This document shows positions 21,701 to 33,080 of a stretch of DNA of 64,000 bases, in pieces. Where the stretch lies: positions 16,926,001-16,990,000 of the forward strand of contig WHVY01000001.1 in NCBI GenBank assembly GCA_022266195.1, read 5' to 3'. The notes under the pieces are model-generated. The model searched no databases and had not been told where the DNA came from. It was given only the letters and a program-made list of their open reading frames with translations. Position numbers and translations under genes: made by a program. The DNA is from Tetranychus cinnabarinus (lineage: Eukaryota; Arthropoda; Arachnida; Trombidiformes; Tetranychidae). Position 1 is the first letter of the stretch. Every line of letters starts with the position of its first letter.

Positions 21701-24700
21701 ATGAATAAGGAAGAAAGCAAAATCTACTTGATCATCATCATCATCATCATTTCAGTTATAAGTGATGAAATCATGTTGACACATAAATTGAAAAGCAAAT
21801 GAAGTGTTGTTGCTGTTGTTATTGTTGATGATGAAGATGGAGATGATGATGATGATGATAGTGATGATGATCAAGTGTAAGTAAGTAAATAAATAAAATA
21901 CATTGTCATGGATGAAAATTGGTATAAAAGGTAACATAAATAAATAAATAAAAATGTATCAACATTGAATAACATTTCAACATTTTTCTTCCTCTTCTTA
22001 TACTCTTCTGCTTTTTGATGTGTTTTTGAAGGACGTGAATTTTCATACTGTTATACACATGGTGAACATTATCATCATCACCATGGTCGTCAACGATATC
22101 AATATCATCATCTGGATGGATCACGATTTTTTCTCGTAACAGGCAAAAAAAGAGCCTCTTCAAAATGTATATACAAAAAGCTCTTATACAATATTTATAG
22201 CAGCTAAAAATTGAAGAGAGTTTTAACATTTAAATTGTATTTCAAGTTGATTTTGTCTTTGGTTAAACTTGTTGGTTGCATGATGTGAAAGTGAGAATGG
22301 ATGATCAAGATGATTGTGCATGTAGATGGTAAAGGATAAATTGAAATGATGAAAAAAAGGAACAAAAATTTGACAAAAGTTATGATGACAAAAGATGGCG
22401 TATCAGTTGTTGGTATAAAATGTAATTTAATACACTTTTACAGTTAACTGTCATCATAAAATTGTGATTGTTGTGATGATTATGATTATTATTATTATGG
22501 TTTATAATGATAATGATAAAAGGATCGTTTACAGAGAGCGCAATAAGGTTTAATCGTGATATGAATAAACGATTAACTTTGATAATGATGATGATAGTAA
22601 GTGAAGGCTCGATGGATAGGCATAAAGACGATCCAAAAATTGGTGTAAGAAAAAGTATGGATGGGTAAAGAAGGAGAGGGATGAGGAGGAGGAAGATAAA
22701 ACTGCAGGGGGTTTGATGATATTATGTTGGCGATTGATGAGAGAGATGTATAAAGACAGGCAGAGAGAAAGAGAGATTGATGAAAACGATATAAGAAATC
22801 AGCAAGGAGTCAAAATGCCAAGTAACCATATGAATATGTTTCTAGTTGACACATTTGGTGTTATAAGTTGGACTTTATTTTAGTCTTTTTGTTGCACTCT
22901 TGTTGCCTTCTTGATGGTGTTACATTGTACACAACAACGATGGTTAAGTGAGGCAGGATGATGAAAAAAAGAGAGGCAAAAAAGGCACAAATGAAAAGGT
23001 AATTTGGTTTCAAGAACCCCTGATGGGCTTAGTGTCATCACTGAAATACTGAAATCAGAATAGGCACATAAGGCAAAGATAGATGGAGTGAGTGTTGGAA
23101 ACAAAAAGACAAAAATTGTTTGTTTGTTTATTTTCCTGATTAGGTATTTTCAAAAGTCACTTACTGTTTCATTTTTTATTTGGTTTTGTTTTCAACTCTA
23201 TTTGACTATTAACTTTAACCATTAACTGTTAACATCATTTAACATTGGCAATTTACAATTGTCTATGTCATTGTCATTGTCATCCTATTATATGGGCATC
23301 TTTTTGCGCTCATCATCTTTTCGGTAAGTCTTTACCTCCTTTCACTTTGCCTTCACTTCATTTCAAAAGATGAACCATTTTAAAAGATAAATGATCATTT
23401 TATGTTGATTTAGGTAAATTAATCAAAGATTGAGAGAAAGAAAAGGAAGAATCTAATTCTCGATATTTTTTTGCTAGCATTCAAATTAAAACTGATGGTG
23501 GATAAATGAGCTTTGCTGCTATAAACTGTGAGTATAAGCGACTGTCTATGTGTATAAGGTGTCATGAAGTGAAGGCAAGTGATGACTATGACTGGTGATG
23601 GGCTAATGGTGGGCTGTGGAGGTGGCCTCAATGATGGACTCTAAATTGTGGCGATAATGATAACAGTTGCTATTATTATTACATTTCATTGCAGGGAGTC
23701 GTTTGGGTTCAATGAATATTGTCAACAGCCAACAAGAAGAAGATGAACAACGCAGAATGAACAGTTGTTGGAAAGAAACAGATTTCACTTTTTTTTCATT
23801 TCAGACCAAAAAATCATATCAACTCTTGATTAACGGTTAGTCTTGTCTAGTTACCATAATTTATTAATCAATTGTGACCCATAGATATAAAATATAAAAT
23901 ACATGTACATTATACAAATAAATGTGAATCTGTTCAGTCCAACAAAAGTGTAATATGACTTAGATTAACAGACATAGGTTTTGTGTTAAAAAGTGTTGTT
24001 TCTGGTCTAATTAAGGAAATTGATACAAATTAATTGATTTCAACAATTTTCAAATTTAAAAGCAATCATTTAATGTTATAATTACAATTCTAATTTTAAT
24101 TTTCTTTCTATTTTTTAGGTTGATTTTTAAAGCCTCAATCATCAGACACTTCATCTTTGGATTTAAAAATTTGCTGCCGTTAAGATGGCCTACCAATTTT
24201 GCGCTACAATTTAACAGCAGATTACGTCGCGATTATGATTTTGATTAGTATTAAACTTGACTGCCATTTGGTTGAATGCTTAAGGCTTACCGAGGTTAAC
24301 GCGTGCAGTTGATATTAACACGTGTTGACTGTCAAGTGAGAAAGGATAATCTACTTTTCACTTTTGGATTAGCTTGATCCAGGCAAAAAAAGACTAATCT
24401 GATTGCTTCTATATTTTGACACTAATCATTTTTGTTCTTGATTTTACTTTCATCATCAACAGATTAACTTGTAAGTAAGGTTAATCAGTATTGTATGTAT
24501 ATTAAAGTCAAATTAAGATCCAATCTAACCTTTTCAGATGCAATTTAAATAACGGTAAAAGAGTATGCAATTCATGATAATCTTGATGAAAATTATCTAA
24601 CAACAACCTCTCCAAGCAATTATTCAATCTTTTTTTTGAAATTTACTCAAGTTCATTACGCTTCCTCTGAGTAAAAAATCTGACTTTCAGTTAAATTGCC

Positions 24701-25306
24701 ATCAGCTTTTTTTGCAAACATTACAATTGACAGACACACTTTCTTGTTTATAGAAATTTTGTCAATTTTTTTGCTTTGCTGGCTTACCAATTGCTAGATA
24801 AACCCAACTGACAAATCAAATTAGCTAACAATCAACTGATTGTTGACATTAACCTTAGTTTGTTTGGATATCAATAAATTTGTTTAACAGTGTAAAAATG
24901 GAAAGCAATCGGTAACCCAGAAGTGACAGTTTTATCTTGACTTTCAATTGACATGTAAACCTAAAAAACCCGAAAAAGATAGCAGTAGTTATTGTTTGAG
25001 TTGATCATGATGATGGCGATGTTTTCCTTTGATATGTTATGATAGTTAGTAATGACTGGATGGGAACAATTATGATACAATCGACTAAATAATTCACAAA
25101 TTGATTGACATGTAACGTGTCCATTGTTTTGGCTTTGTGTTGGGTAAGTCAAAAGCATCAACAAAACTGTTTGCTGATCATTCCAGCTGATGACTCTTCA
25201 CCAGATCACGGACAACTCTATCATTGAAACCTGTAAAATTGGATAAGGAATTGACTAAATTGTAAGTAAATTTGAAATTAAAATTCACTGTGATTCTTCT
25301 TAATAG
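18754..25306. other. Gene-poor intergenic DNA
   Basis: No exon with convincing coding character. CAT/GAT repeats occur at 19609-19630, 20012-20035, 21734-21752 and 21838-21860, with CT runs near 20145-20160 and 21325-21334. A short ATG frame near 19850 ends after 17 codons. A segment ending at 25260 with donor AAATT|GTAAGT could be an upstream exon of the next gene, but its open frame does not splice in phase to 25307, so at best it is UTR. Confidence 0.5.
21730..21862. repeat. (CAT)n and (GAT)n microsatellites
   Basis: ATC/CAT repeats at 21734-21752 and GAT/ATG repeats at 21820-21862, interrupted by GTTGTTGCTGTTGTT. Confidence 0.8.
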
Positions 25307-26477
25307 TTATTTCAACTAGAAAGGGAAAAGATAGCTGATTGTTTTGAAGACTACGAAATTTCAAAGAGAGTTGTTGCACCGGAGGAAAAATTTGTTGATG
25401 TTGCTATTCAAGCTGCTCAGGTTCTAACCTCATGCTCAACACAAACTAATTTTGGAGGTCGAGGATCTGGAAATAATGGTAAACCCGATTCAGGAATCAA
25501 AACTGAACAAGGTCAGCCCATACAGAGGTTAACAGAAAATCCTTTAAAAGACGGTGAACAAGATGATGAGGACAACCGGCTGTTTCATAGGTTGTCAAAT
25601 AATTTACCTATCGACCTTCAAAGGGCAACAAGTCCAACAACAATGTGGGCCAAAGTGTTAAACAGTAATCACAATTCAAACAGCTATCAACATGGTGACA
25701 ATACTGATCAACTCAATAACAGTGATGTTAACAATAATGTTGATCCAAGGTTTAATGGGATTGCCGATCAGTCCATTGTTTTCACCCAAACTTCATGATT
25801 TTGAGTCTCAAACGGATCCGGTGAATGAAGTTTTGGCTGCCAATGCGGGTGACAATGATTTAAATAAAATTAACGATACAACTAATGATATTAAATTACA
25901 AGAATGTCTTAACAAGCTTCTTGATGATATTGAAGGTTCATTCAGTTTTGAAAATAAAAAGGGTAAGTGTAATTATTGAATTACAATCATCTCCTATTTT
26001 AGCTTGATTTAGAGCAAGAAGGATAAAGAAAAATATACTTACCAATTGATTAAACTAGCAATAAGTTACCATAGATTGTCATTAATTAGTTTCCATTTAT
26101 TGATTAGATATCATCCAATATTGCTTCCAAATAATCATAAGGCCTTCAACTGCAACTAAAAATAATATAAAGTAAATCAAAAGAAATCCTTTAAACATTG
26201 ATCATTTCATATTTTGATTCAATTGAATTTTGCTCAATCCATCAGTTTTTTTTCGTCTGAATATCTGATTATTATATATCTGAAAGTTTTGAATTACAAA
26301 CAATGAGGAACTGCTTTTGGTCATACATTTCTACTAACAAGAGTAATAGTTTAGCAACATTTTAACTCAATTTTATTCTCGATTTTCTTCTAATTATTTA
26401 CAATCTAAATATTCTTAAATCATTTGGATACAGTAATCTTCAAAAGTATGAACCCTCGCCATAGAAATGAATGCTAG
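25307..26477 (+). CDS. Unrecognised multi-exon gene with a reading-frame break
   Basis: A long open frame starts right after the acceptor TTCTTAATAG (25297-25306, phase 0): LFQLEREKIADCFEDYEISKR... to about 25760. It then reaches TGA at 25796-25798, while a different frame takes over near 25770 (SPKLHDFESQTDPVNEVLAANAG...DIKLQECLNKLLDDIEG) up to a consensus donor AAGG|GTAAGT at 25963. A possible last exon at 26434-26477 joins in phase (ENKK|VIFKSMNPRHRNEC, stop). The protein is polar and rich in Asn, Asp and Gln with an amphipathic start; no domain is recognised. No in-frame ATG precedes the first 110 codons, so the start exon lies upstream and was not identified. The frame change may be an assembly error, a real mutation, or an unrecognised small intron. 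Coding character is good; the gene model is weak. Confidence 0.5.
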
Positions 26478-27605
26478 ACGAGAAAAGCTCATAACTTGGT
26501 TCATGACCAATATTTGTGGTTCAAAATTGGTTTTCAGGATAAGCCAATTGACTTGTAAAAGCTTAAGAAAAACTTGGATCATCTTAACTGAAAAGCAAAG
26601 GACTTTATGTAATTAGCATTGATAGATGGAACCCAACTTTGTTACTTAGTAAGTATTGTTAGTAAGAATGATTAATTTTAATTCTTATTTGATATAACAT
26701 TGGGATGTTTGACAAAAATGGTCAATACAAATTACTTAAACCTGTTTCTTGTACCTCATATTAGACATGCATTTACGTTGGCCTTTTGTTATGATCATTT
26801 TTAACTATTTTTAATTTTGACTAACACTATTCATAACAACTCTAATTTAGTATTTAGATCCAGTTTGGAATGTATTTTTTAGATAAAGATTATCCCTTTT
26901 CTTTTCCCATGGATTTTTGATGTAACCCATTCTGCAAATCCAGTAAAGCGTCTTTTCTGACACAATATTTAACTTGAATGTTTTCAACCTTAATTGCTGA
27001 AAATCAACTAATGATGAACGAATTGATTAATTTAATAGATGTTCTAAACCATCCAACACAATCGGTAACACGCATTAAAAAAATTTTGATTAGTTAAACA
27101 GTGTTTCAATCTAAAGGCATAACTATTTCTATTGCTATTACTCTTTGGATCCAATTCAATTAACTGGAAAACTCAAACAAGTTTGTTACTGCCATCTATC
27201 GAGTTTGAAATAAACGTAAAATACGTAAACAATTTAGATGAATCATTAGAGCATTTCCAATAAGCAACTTATTTCTGATGCTTGTAATTGCTGAAGTCAT
27301 AATGTAATTTTTAAAATGAAAATTAATTAGAATTAATTAGATCGACCTTGAAATTTATAAATGTCAACATTTCTCTTCATCGTTTTGTGAGACATCTTTT
27401 TTTTTGTTCAAAACAGGTGACAATGCCGTTTGTTATATCGTTATGAATAAAAAACTTCAGTTTTCAGCGTTTGAGATATGATTGATTGACAATCTTTGAT
27501 GACAATATTTCCCCTTATTCAACACATGTTAAAACATCATCGTTTTTAAAGCTATTTTAATAGTTCAAGGATTGTTTCGTCTCAATTTTTTACAGTTACT
27601 AAACC
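26478..27605. other. Intergenic spacer with acetyltransferase promoter region
   Basis: No gene seen. The last ~260 bases (from a TATAAATG box at 27356) are conserved in the spacers in front of the next two GNAT copies and are probably promoter, 5' UTR and a short 5' UTR intron (acceptor TTTTTTACAG just before 27597). Confidence 0.5.
27356..27361 (+). promoter_or_regulatory. TATA-like box, GNAT gene 1
   Basis: TATAAA in AAATTTATAAATGTC, about 250 nt before the start codon; the same arrangement recurs at 29038 ahead of GNAT gene 2. The distance fits a spliced 5' UTR. Confidence 0.4.
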
Positions 27606-28625
27606 ATGGAATCAAAGAAAGAAATTCATCTGGTTCGAGAAGCAGCTAAAGAGGATTGCCACCAGATTATCGAATTGACGAAAATTTTAGCGCGATCTCA
27701 CAATATGGAGGATGCAGTGAAAATGGATACAACAACTTTAATTCGTGATGGATTTACGGAAAACAAACCTCCAAGTTTTAAATGCTTAGTCTCTTATGGT
27801 ACCAATAACCAATTATCTGGTTATTTAGTCTATTCCTACACTTACTCAACATGGGAGGGTCGGTCTATTTTCATGATGAGTATCTTTGTAGATGCTCGAT
27901 TCAGAAGAATGGGAATTGGGAAAAAGCTGCTAGCCAAATTAGCTCAGATTGCTTATGCTGAGAATATTGCCCGTGTTGATTTGTGGATTATAAATTGGAA
28001 TCAATTATCCATAGATTTTCATCAGTCACTTGGAGCCGTAAACTTGACCGAAAAAGAGGGTTGGAATGTTTTCCGATTTGATAAAAACAGCATTCAACAA
28101 TTAGCTAATAAAACCTTGGAATCAAATAGAGAAGCTCATCAGGTCCGAGAAGCAGTTAGAGATGATTGTCCCCAGATTATTAAATTAATCAAAATGCTGG
28201 CTCGCTATGAAAACATGGAGGATGCAGTGAAAATTGATGCTGAAACTTTGATTCGTGATGGTTTTACTGAAAACCAACCTCCAAGTTTCAAATGCATAGT
28301 ATCTCATGATGCCAATAACCAATTATCTGGTTATTTAATCTACTATTACACTTATTCACCATGGGAAGGTCGGTGTATTTACATGGAAGATATCTTTGTT
28401 GATCCGCAATTCAGGAAAATGGGAATTGGCACGAAGATGATAACCAAGTTAGCTCAGATTGCTTATACTGAGGATATTGCCCGTATTGATCTATCTATTC
28501 TGGATTGGAATCAATTATCTATGGATTTTCACCAGTCACTTGGAGCTGTTAACTTGACAGAGAGACAAAAACGGCGCGTTTTCCGATTCAATAAAAACAG
28601 TATTCAACAATTAGCAAAGAATTGA
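27606..28625 (+). CDS. Double-domain GNAT (SSAT-like) N-acetyltransferase, copy 1
   Basis: 339 aa from ATG in ACCATGG. Two fused GNAT domains of the diamine/thialysine N-acetyltransferase (SSAT) type, about residues 6-166 and 176-339, each starting VREA..DC.QII and repeating with a 170-residue period. These enzymes transfer acetyl from acetyl-CoA to small amines (polyamines, thialysine) in the cytosol. Acetyl-CoA-binding motif A is visible twice: FRRMGIGKKLL (99-109) and FRKMGIGTKMI (269-279). The SSAT hallmark YTYSTWEGR/YTYSPWEGR and WNQLS..FHQSLGAVNLTE are also present twice. Domain 2 keeps the Glu-Asp of the LYLEDFFV motif (YMEDIFVD, 261-262), while domain 1 has Met-Ser (91-92). The SSAT catalytic Tyr (FYK in human SSAT1) is His in both domains (139, 309). 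Family enzymes are about 170 aa single-domain, so this is an internal duplication. Domain 1 may be structural rather than catalytic (inference). Confidence 0.9.
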   Translation: MESKKEIHLVREAAKEDCHQIIELTKILARSHNMEDAVKMDTTTLIRDGFTENKPPSFKCLVSYGTNNQLSGYLVYSYTYSTWEGRSIFMMSIFVDARFRRMGIGKKLLAKLAQIAYAENIARVDLWIINWNQLSIDFHQSLGAVNLTEKEGWNVFRFDKNSIQQLANKTLESNREAHQVREAVRDDCPQIIKLIKMLARYENMEDAVKIDAETLIRDGFTENQPPSFKCIVSHDANNQLSGYLIYYYTYSPWEGRCIYMEDIFVDPQFRKMGIGTKMITKLAQIAYTEDIARIDLSILDWNQLSMDFHQSLGAVNLTERQKRRVFRFNKNSIQQLAKN

Positions 28626-29272
28626 GAAAACTCTTTTGAAAAATCAACTGCATTTGGAAATAATCTAACCAGTTGGACCAGATTGAAATGTAGATAGAAA
28701 GTAGGAATATTTCCGATTAAATGGAAACAATATCCAACAGTTAACCAAGAAAAATTTAGCAACCAGAAGAAATTTTAAACGCGGCTGTTTTCTAGAGATG
28801 GTGTATTTGGTCGGGCCGTAAATTTGGTTCGAGAAACAAAGCAGCTGAATTTTCTCGGCTAAAAATTGGAAATTGTGGATTTCAAATGTTATCTCAACGG
28901 TATATAATTTATATGATTAAATTATAAAATAAATCATCTCAATGGATCTCGTCTCAGCAATTTAAAAATTCTGGAGTGCAAAATGTAAATTTTTAAAATG
29001 AGAGTCTCCTAAAATTAGTTAGATTAACCTTAAAATATATAAATATTTATGTAGACATCTTTTTATCCAGGCAAAGCAAAGTGAAAACACCGGTTGCTAT
29101 ACCATTGTAATTCACTTTTCAGTATTCGAGATAAGATTTTTTGATTGACAATCTTTAGTGACAATATTTCCCCTGATTCGAACGCCACATGATAAAACAT
29201 CATCCTTTTTGCAGTTATTGTAATAGTTAAAGTTTAATATTCCGTTTTCATTTTTTTTACAGTCATAAAGCA
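28626..29272. other. Spacer between GNAT copies 1 and 2
   Basis: The 3' flank and promoter region are duplicated along with the gene. A TATATAAA box at 29036-29043 and a 5' UTR acceptor TTTTTTTACAG before 29262 match the spacer of copy 1. Confidence 0.6.
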
Positions 29273-30292
29273 ATGAAGTCGAAGAAAGAAATTCATCAGG
29301 TTCGAGAAGCTGTTAAAGAGGATTGTAAGCAGCTTATGGCATTTATCAAAATGATAGCTCGCGATGAAAACATGGAGGATGCGGTGAAAATTGATACTCA
29401 GACTTTGATTTGTGATGGTTTTGCTGAAAACGAGCCTCCAAGTTTTAAATGCTTAGTATCTCATGATGCCAATAACAGATTATCTGGTTATTTAATCTAC
29501 TATTACACTTACTCAACATGGGAAGGTCGATGTATTTTCATTTTGAATATCTTTGTAGATGCTCCATTCAGAAGAATGGGAATTGGGAAAAAGTTCATAA
29601 CCAAGTTAGCTCAGATTGCTTATGCGGAGGATATGGCACGTATTGATTTGTTTATTCTTGAATGTAATCAATTATCCATTGATTTTCATCAATCACTAGG
29701 AGCTGTTAATTTGACAAATAATCTCGCTTGTAATAGTTTCCGATTTAATAAAAACAGTATTCAACAATTAGCTAATAAAACCGTGGAATCAAAGCAAGAA
29801 GCTCATCAGGTCCGAGAAGCTGTTAAAGATGATTGTCACCAGATTATTAAATTGATCAAAATGTTTGCTTGTTATGTAAAAATGGAGGATGCAGTGAAAA
29901 TTGATGCTGAAACTTTGGTTCGTGATGGTTTCATTGAAAACAAACCTCCAAGTTTCAAATGCATAGTATCTCATGATGCAAATAATAGATTATCTGGTTG
30001 TTTAATCTACTATTATACTTATTCACCATGGGAAGGTCGATGTATTTACATGGAAGAAATCTTTGTTGATCCGCAATTCAGGAAAATGGGAATTGGCACG
30101 AAGATGATAACCAAATTAGCACAGATTGCTTTTGCTGAAAATATTGCCCGTATTGATTTGCTTATTCTGGATTGGAATCAATTATCCATGGATTTTCACC
30201 AATCACTTGGAGCCGTTAACTTGACAGAGAAACAAAAACGGTTGGCTTTCCGATTCAATAAAAACAGTATTCAACAAATAGCAAAGTATTGA
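29273..30292 (+). CDS. Double-domain GNAT (SSAT-like) N-acetyltransferase, copy 2
   Basis: 339 aa, ATG in AGCAATGAAG. Same fused two-domain plan as the copy 1667 bp upstream. Motif A: FRRMGIGKKFI (domain 1) and FRKMGIGTKMI (domain 2). Domain 1 has ILNIFVD where SSAT has LEDFFV; domain 2 has YMEEIFVD, so it keeps acid residues. His replaces the catalytic Tyr in both FHQSLGA motifs. The EGW element of SSAT (polyamine-binding face) is lost from domain 1 here (TNNLACN) and from domain 2 (TEKQKR). Domain 2 resembles domain 2 of the other copies more than its own domain 1, so the fusion predates the tandem array. Confidence 0.9.
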   Translation: MKSKKEIHQVREAVKEDCKQLMAFIKMIARDENMEDAVKIDTQTLICDGFAENEPPSFKCLVSHDANNRLSGYLIYYYTYSTWEGRCIFILNIFVDAPFRRMGIGKKFITKLAQIAYAEDMARIDLFILECNQLSIDFHQSLGAVNLTNNLACNSFRFNKNSIQQLANKTVESKQEAHQVREAVKDDCHQIIKLIKMFACYVKMEDAVKIDAETLVRDGFIENKPPSFKCIVSHDANNRLSGCLIYYYTYSPWEGRCIYMEEIFVDPQFRKMGIGTKMITKLAQIAFAENIARIDLLILDWNQLSMDFHQSLGAVNLTEKQKRLAFRFNKNSIQQIAKY

Positions 30293-30881
30293 GAAAACGC
30301 TTTTGAAAAGTCAACTGGATTCGGAAATACTCTAACCAGTTGACCAAGAAAGTCCGTTTCGGAAAGAAATGTTTTCGTATTCAATGGAAACATCATCCCA
30401 CAGTAAACCAAGAAAAAATTTAACAAACCAGCGAATTTTAAACTCGATTGTTTTCCAGAGTTGGTTTATTTGGTCGGACTATAAATTTTGTTAGAAAAAC
30501 GAATCAGCAGAATTTTTCTATTTAAAATTAATAAGAACAAATCGCAAAATGCTATCTCAATGGGAAAATATATGATCTCAATAGTATCTCTAAATTTAGG
30601 TGAAGCCTTAGTGCATTTTCAATTATTTCTGATACTTTAAAGTTATTAACATTTCTCTTCCCAGTTTTGTTGAAGACATATTTTTTTGTCAAACAAAGCA
30701 AAGTGAAAACACCATTTTTTATACCATTGTAAATTTAGTTTTCAGTATTCGAGATATGATTGTTTGATTGACAATCTTAGATGACAATATTACCCCTCAT
30801 GATAAAACATCATCCTTTTTGCAGTTATTTTAAAAGTTAAAGACTCATTCTGGTTCAATTGTTATAGTCAATTGTTAAGCC
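30293..30881. other. Spacer between GNAT copies 2 and 3
   Basis: Duplicated flanks: the blocks GACAATCTTAGATGACAATATTACCCC and AAAACATCATCCTTTTTGCAG also precede copies 1 and 2 in near-identical form. No separate gene seen. Confidence 0.6.
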
Positions 30882-31919
30882 ATGGAATCAAAGAAAGAAA
30901 TTCATCAGGTTCGAGAAGCTGTTAAAGAGGATTGTCACCAGATTATCAAATTAATCAAGATGTTAGCTTGCTATGAAAACATGGAGAATGCCGTGAAAAT
31001 TGATTCTACAACTTTAATTGATGATGGATTTACGGAAAACAAACCTCCAAGTTTCAAATGCTTAGTATCTCATGGTGAAAATCAACAGTTATCTGGTTAT
31101 TTGGTCTATTACTACACTTATCCATGGGAAGGTCGATCTATTTTCATTCTTAATATCTTTGTAGATCCTCAATTCAGAAAAATGGGAATCGGGAAAAAGC
31201 TGCTATCGAAATTAGCTCAGATTGCTTATGCTGAAGATATGGCGCGTATTGATTTATCTATTTTGGATTGGAATCAATTGTCCATCGATTTTCACCAGTC
31301 ACTTGGAGCCGTTAACTTGTCAAATAAAGAGGGTTGGAATTATTTTCGATTTGATAAAAACAGTATTCAACAATTAGCTAAACAAACCAAGGAATCAAAA
31401 AATGAAACTCATCAGGTCCGAGAAGCTGTAAAAGATGATTGTCATCAAATTATTGAATTAATCAAAATGTTTGCTCGTTATGTAAAAATGGAGGATGCGT
31501 TAAAGATTGACACTGAGACTTTTATTCGGGATGGTTTTACTGAAAACAAACCTCCAAGTTTCAAATGCTTAGTATCTCTTGATGCCAATAACAAATTATC
31601 TGGTTATTTAATCTACTATTACACTTACTCAACATATGAAGGTCGGTGTATCTACATGGAAGATATCTTTGTTGATTCTCAATTCAGAAGAATGGGAATC
31701 GGGAAACAGCTAATAACCAAATTAGCACAGATTGCTTATGCTGAAAATATTGCCCGTATTGATTTGCTTATTCTGGATTGGAATCAATTATCTATGGATT
31801 TTCATCAGTCACTTGGAGCTTTTAACTTGTCAGAGAAACAAAAACGGACAGCTTTCCGATTTAAAAAAAACAATATTCAGCAATTAGCAACGAATTTCCA
31901 AAATATTTTGAAAGATTAG
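30882..31919 (+). CDS. Double-domain GNAT (SSAT-like) N-acetyltransferase, copy 3
   Basis: 345 aa, ATG in GCCATGG, third member of the array, 1609 bp after copy 2. Domain 1 (about 6-165) is one residue shorter (YTYPWEGR), has ILNIFVD instead of an ED motif, and keeps NKEGW. Domain 2 has YMEDIFVDSQFRRMGIGKQLI, and its motif A looks more like a domain-1 sequence, a hint of gene conversion. The SSAT Tyr is His in both FHQSLGA motifs. The C-terminus is extended (ATNFQNILKD) because the stop used by the other copies is lost. Expected substrates are small amines, but the changed active-site residues make that uncertain. Confidence 0.9.
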   Translation: MESKKEIHQVREAVKEDCHQIIKLIKMLACYENMENAVKIDSTTLIDDGFTENKPPSFKCLVSHGENQQLSGYLVYYYTYPWEGRSIFILNIFVDPQFRKMGIGKKLLSKLAQIAYAEDMARIDLSILDWNQLSIDFHQSLGAVNLSNKEGWNYFRFDKNSIQQLAKQTKESKNETHQVREAVKDDCHQIIELIKMFARYVKMEDALKIDTETFIRDGFTENKPPSFKCLVSLDANNKLSGYLIYYYTYSTYEGRCIYMEDIFVDSQFRRMGIGKQLITKLAQIAYAENIARIDLLILDWNQLSMDFHQSLGAFNLSEKQKRTAFRFKKNNIQQLATNFQNILKD

Positions 31920-32340
31920 CAGTGCGTGGAAATGGTTTTACCTGGCGAACCAGATTGAAATGGATGCAACCATTAAGAATTTGAAACTCGGTTGTTTCCC
32001 AAAGATTTATTTGGGAGGGAAATAACTTTGTGTCGAAGAACAATTAGCTGAATTTGTTGAGCTTAAAAGTGGTAAGAGTAAATTCTGTAACAAACCTCCA
32101 AAAAGTCCAATTTTCAGCTCACATAAACTTTAGAGATGGCAACAGAACGAAATTCATTCATCATTATATTAGATGAATCGTGAATAACAATTAGCTAAAC
32201 AAGTCTATAATAATTGAAAACCGTTTCCACAAACCTGTTGTAATCCAAGATAGTAACAATTTATCCTTTCTAATTATTCCAGAATTAAATTAAACTTACT
32301 TATTAAATTAAATTTTACTTATTTCCACTAAATTAACCTT
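31920..32340. other. 3' flank of GNAT copy 3, with duplicated fragments
   Basis: Contains pieces resembling GNAT gene and 3' flank sequence (for example AACAATTAGCTAAACAAG near 32188), probably remnants of further partial duplications. No open gene. Confidence 0.4.
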
Positions 32341-33080
32341 GCAGATGAATTTAATATTAGGAATATCCACATTGCTCTAACCAGTGAAAGCGACATCATT
32401 TCGTGCTTGTGTACCATTTTACCCCATTGTACAAGGGATTTTTATCCATTGCGTCTGTACGCAGTCATAACTTATGGCACTGAAGATTCCGAATTTAAAC
32501 CATGTGCTTCCTCAAATTTAGGAACCATTCAAACTTGTAAGATCACTCAGTTATATGAACTTCAAGTGACAAGGCAACTTTAGAAAGGCGCTATCTTTTT
32601 TGAACTGACTTATGTTGATAACAAATCAGTAACTCATGCTGTTTTCATGCATGTAGTGATGGGGTGCATTTAGATGCATGTGTAGATACACTTTTATGAG
32701 CATTCAAGTTTCCTTGAGCTAGGTAATTCTGGTTTTGAAAAACTCGTGCATCTCCATGATAAAAATTATCGACTCACAACTAACACCGAACTGTGTTAGA
32801 GTGTTAGAAGATAGCAGTTTATGACCTTTAATGTCATTAGCAGTCAAATAGTAGAGCGACCTTGAATGATTTTGAAAGCTTTAATTGTTGATAATCACAA
32901 GAACTGAATATATGATTCAATTCGCTCGTGGTTCAAATCTGTGATCAACCGTTCAATCAAAAAGAGGGGAAATAAATTCAGTTGCTGCTGGTATTTCAAT
33001 CAATTTAGAGTTTTATGAAGCTCAGAATCAACTTTACAATGCTGATGATTTCATTGATTACCTCAAAAATTATTAGATTT
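32341..33080 (+). pseudogene. Decayed coding sequence, family unknown
   Basis: One plus-strand frame reads codon-like for about 115 residues from 32343 with a single TAG in the middle: ...RDFYPLRLYAVITYGTED..., then after the stop KGAIFFELTYVDNKSVTHAVFMHVVMG. Near 32960-33075 another frame reads SVAAGISINLEFYEAQNQLYNADDFIDYLKNY before a stop. Several stops and frame changes separate these pieces. This looks like a dead gene or transposon relic; I do not recognise it. It could also be chance, though the residue composition favours former coding. Confidence 0.35.

Noticed and set aside
21735..21860. Possible CRISPR-like or tRNA-like repeats
   Set aside because: Simple CAT/GAT microsatellites; no spacers, and no tRNA B-box found in the window.
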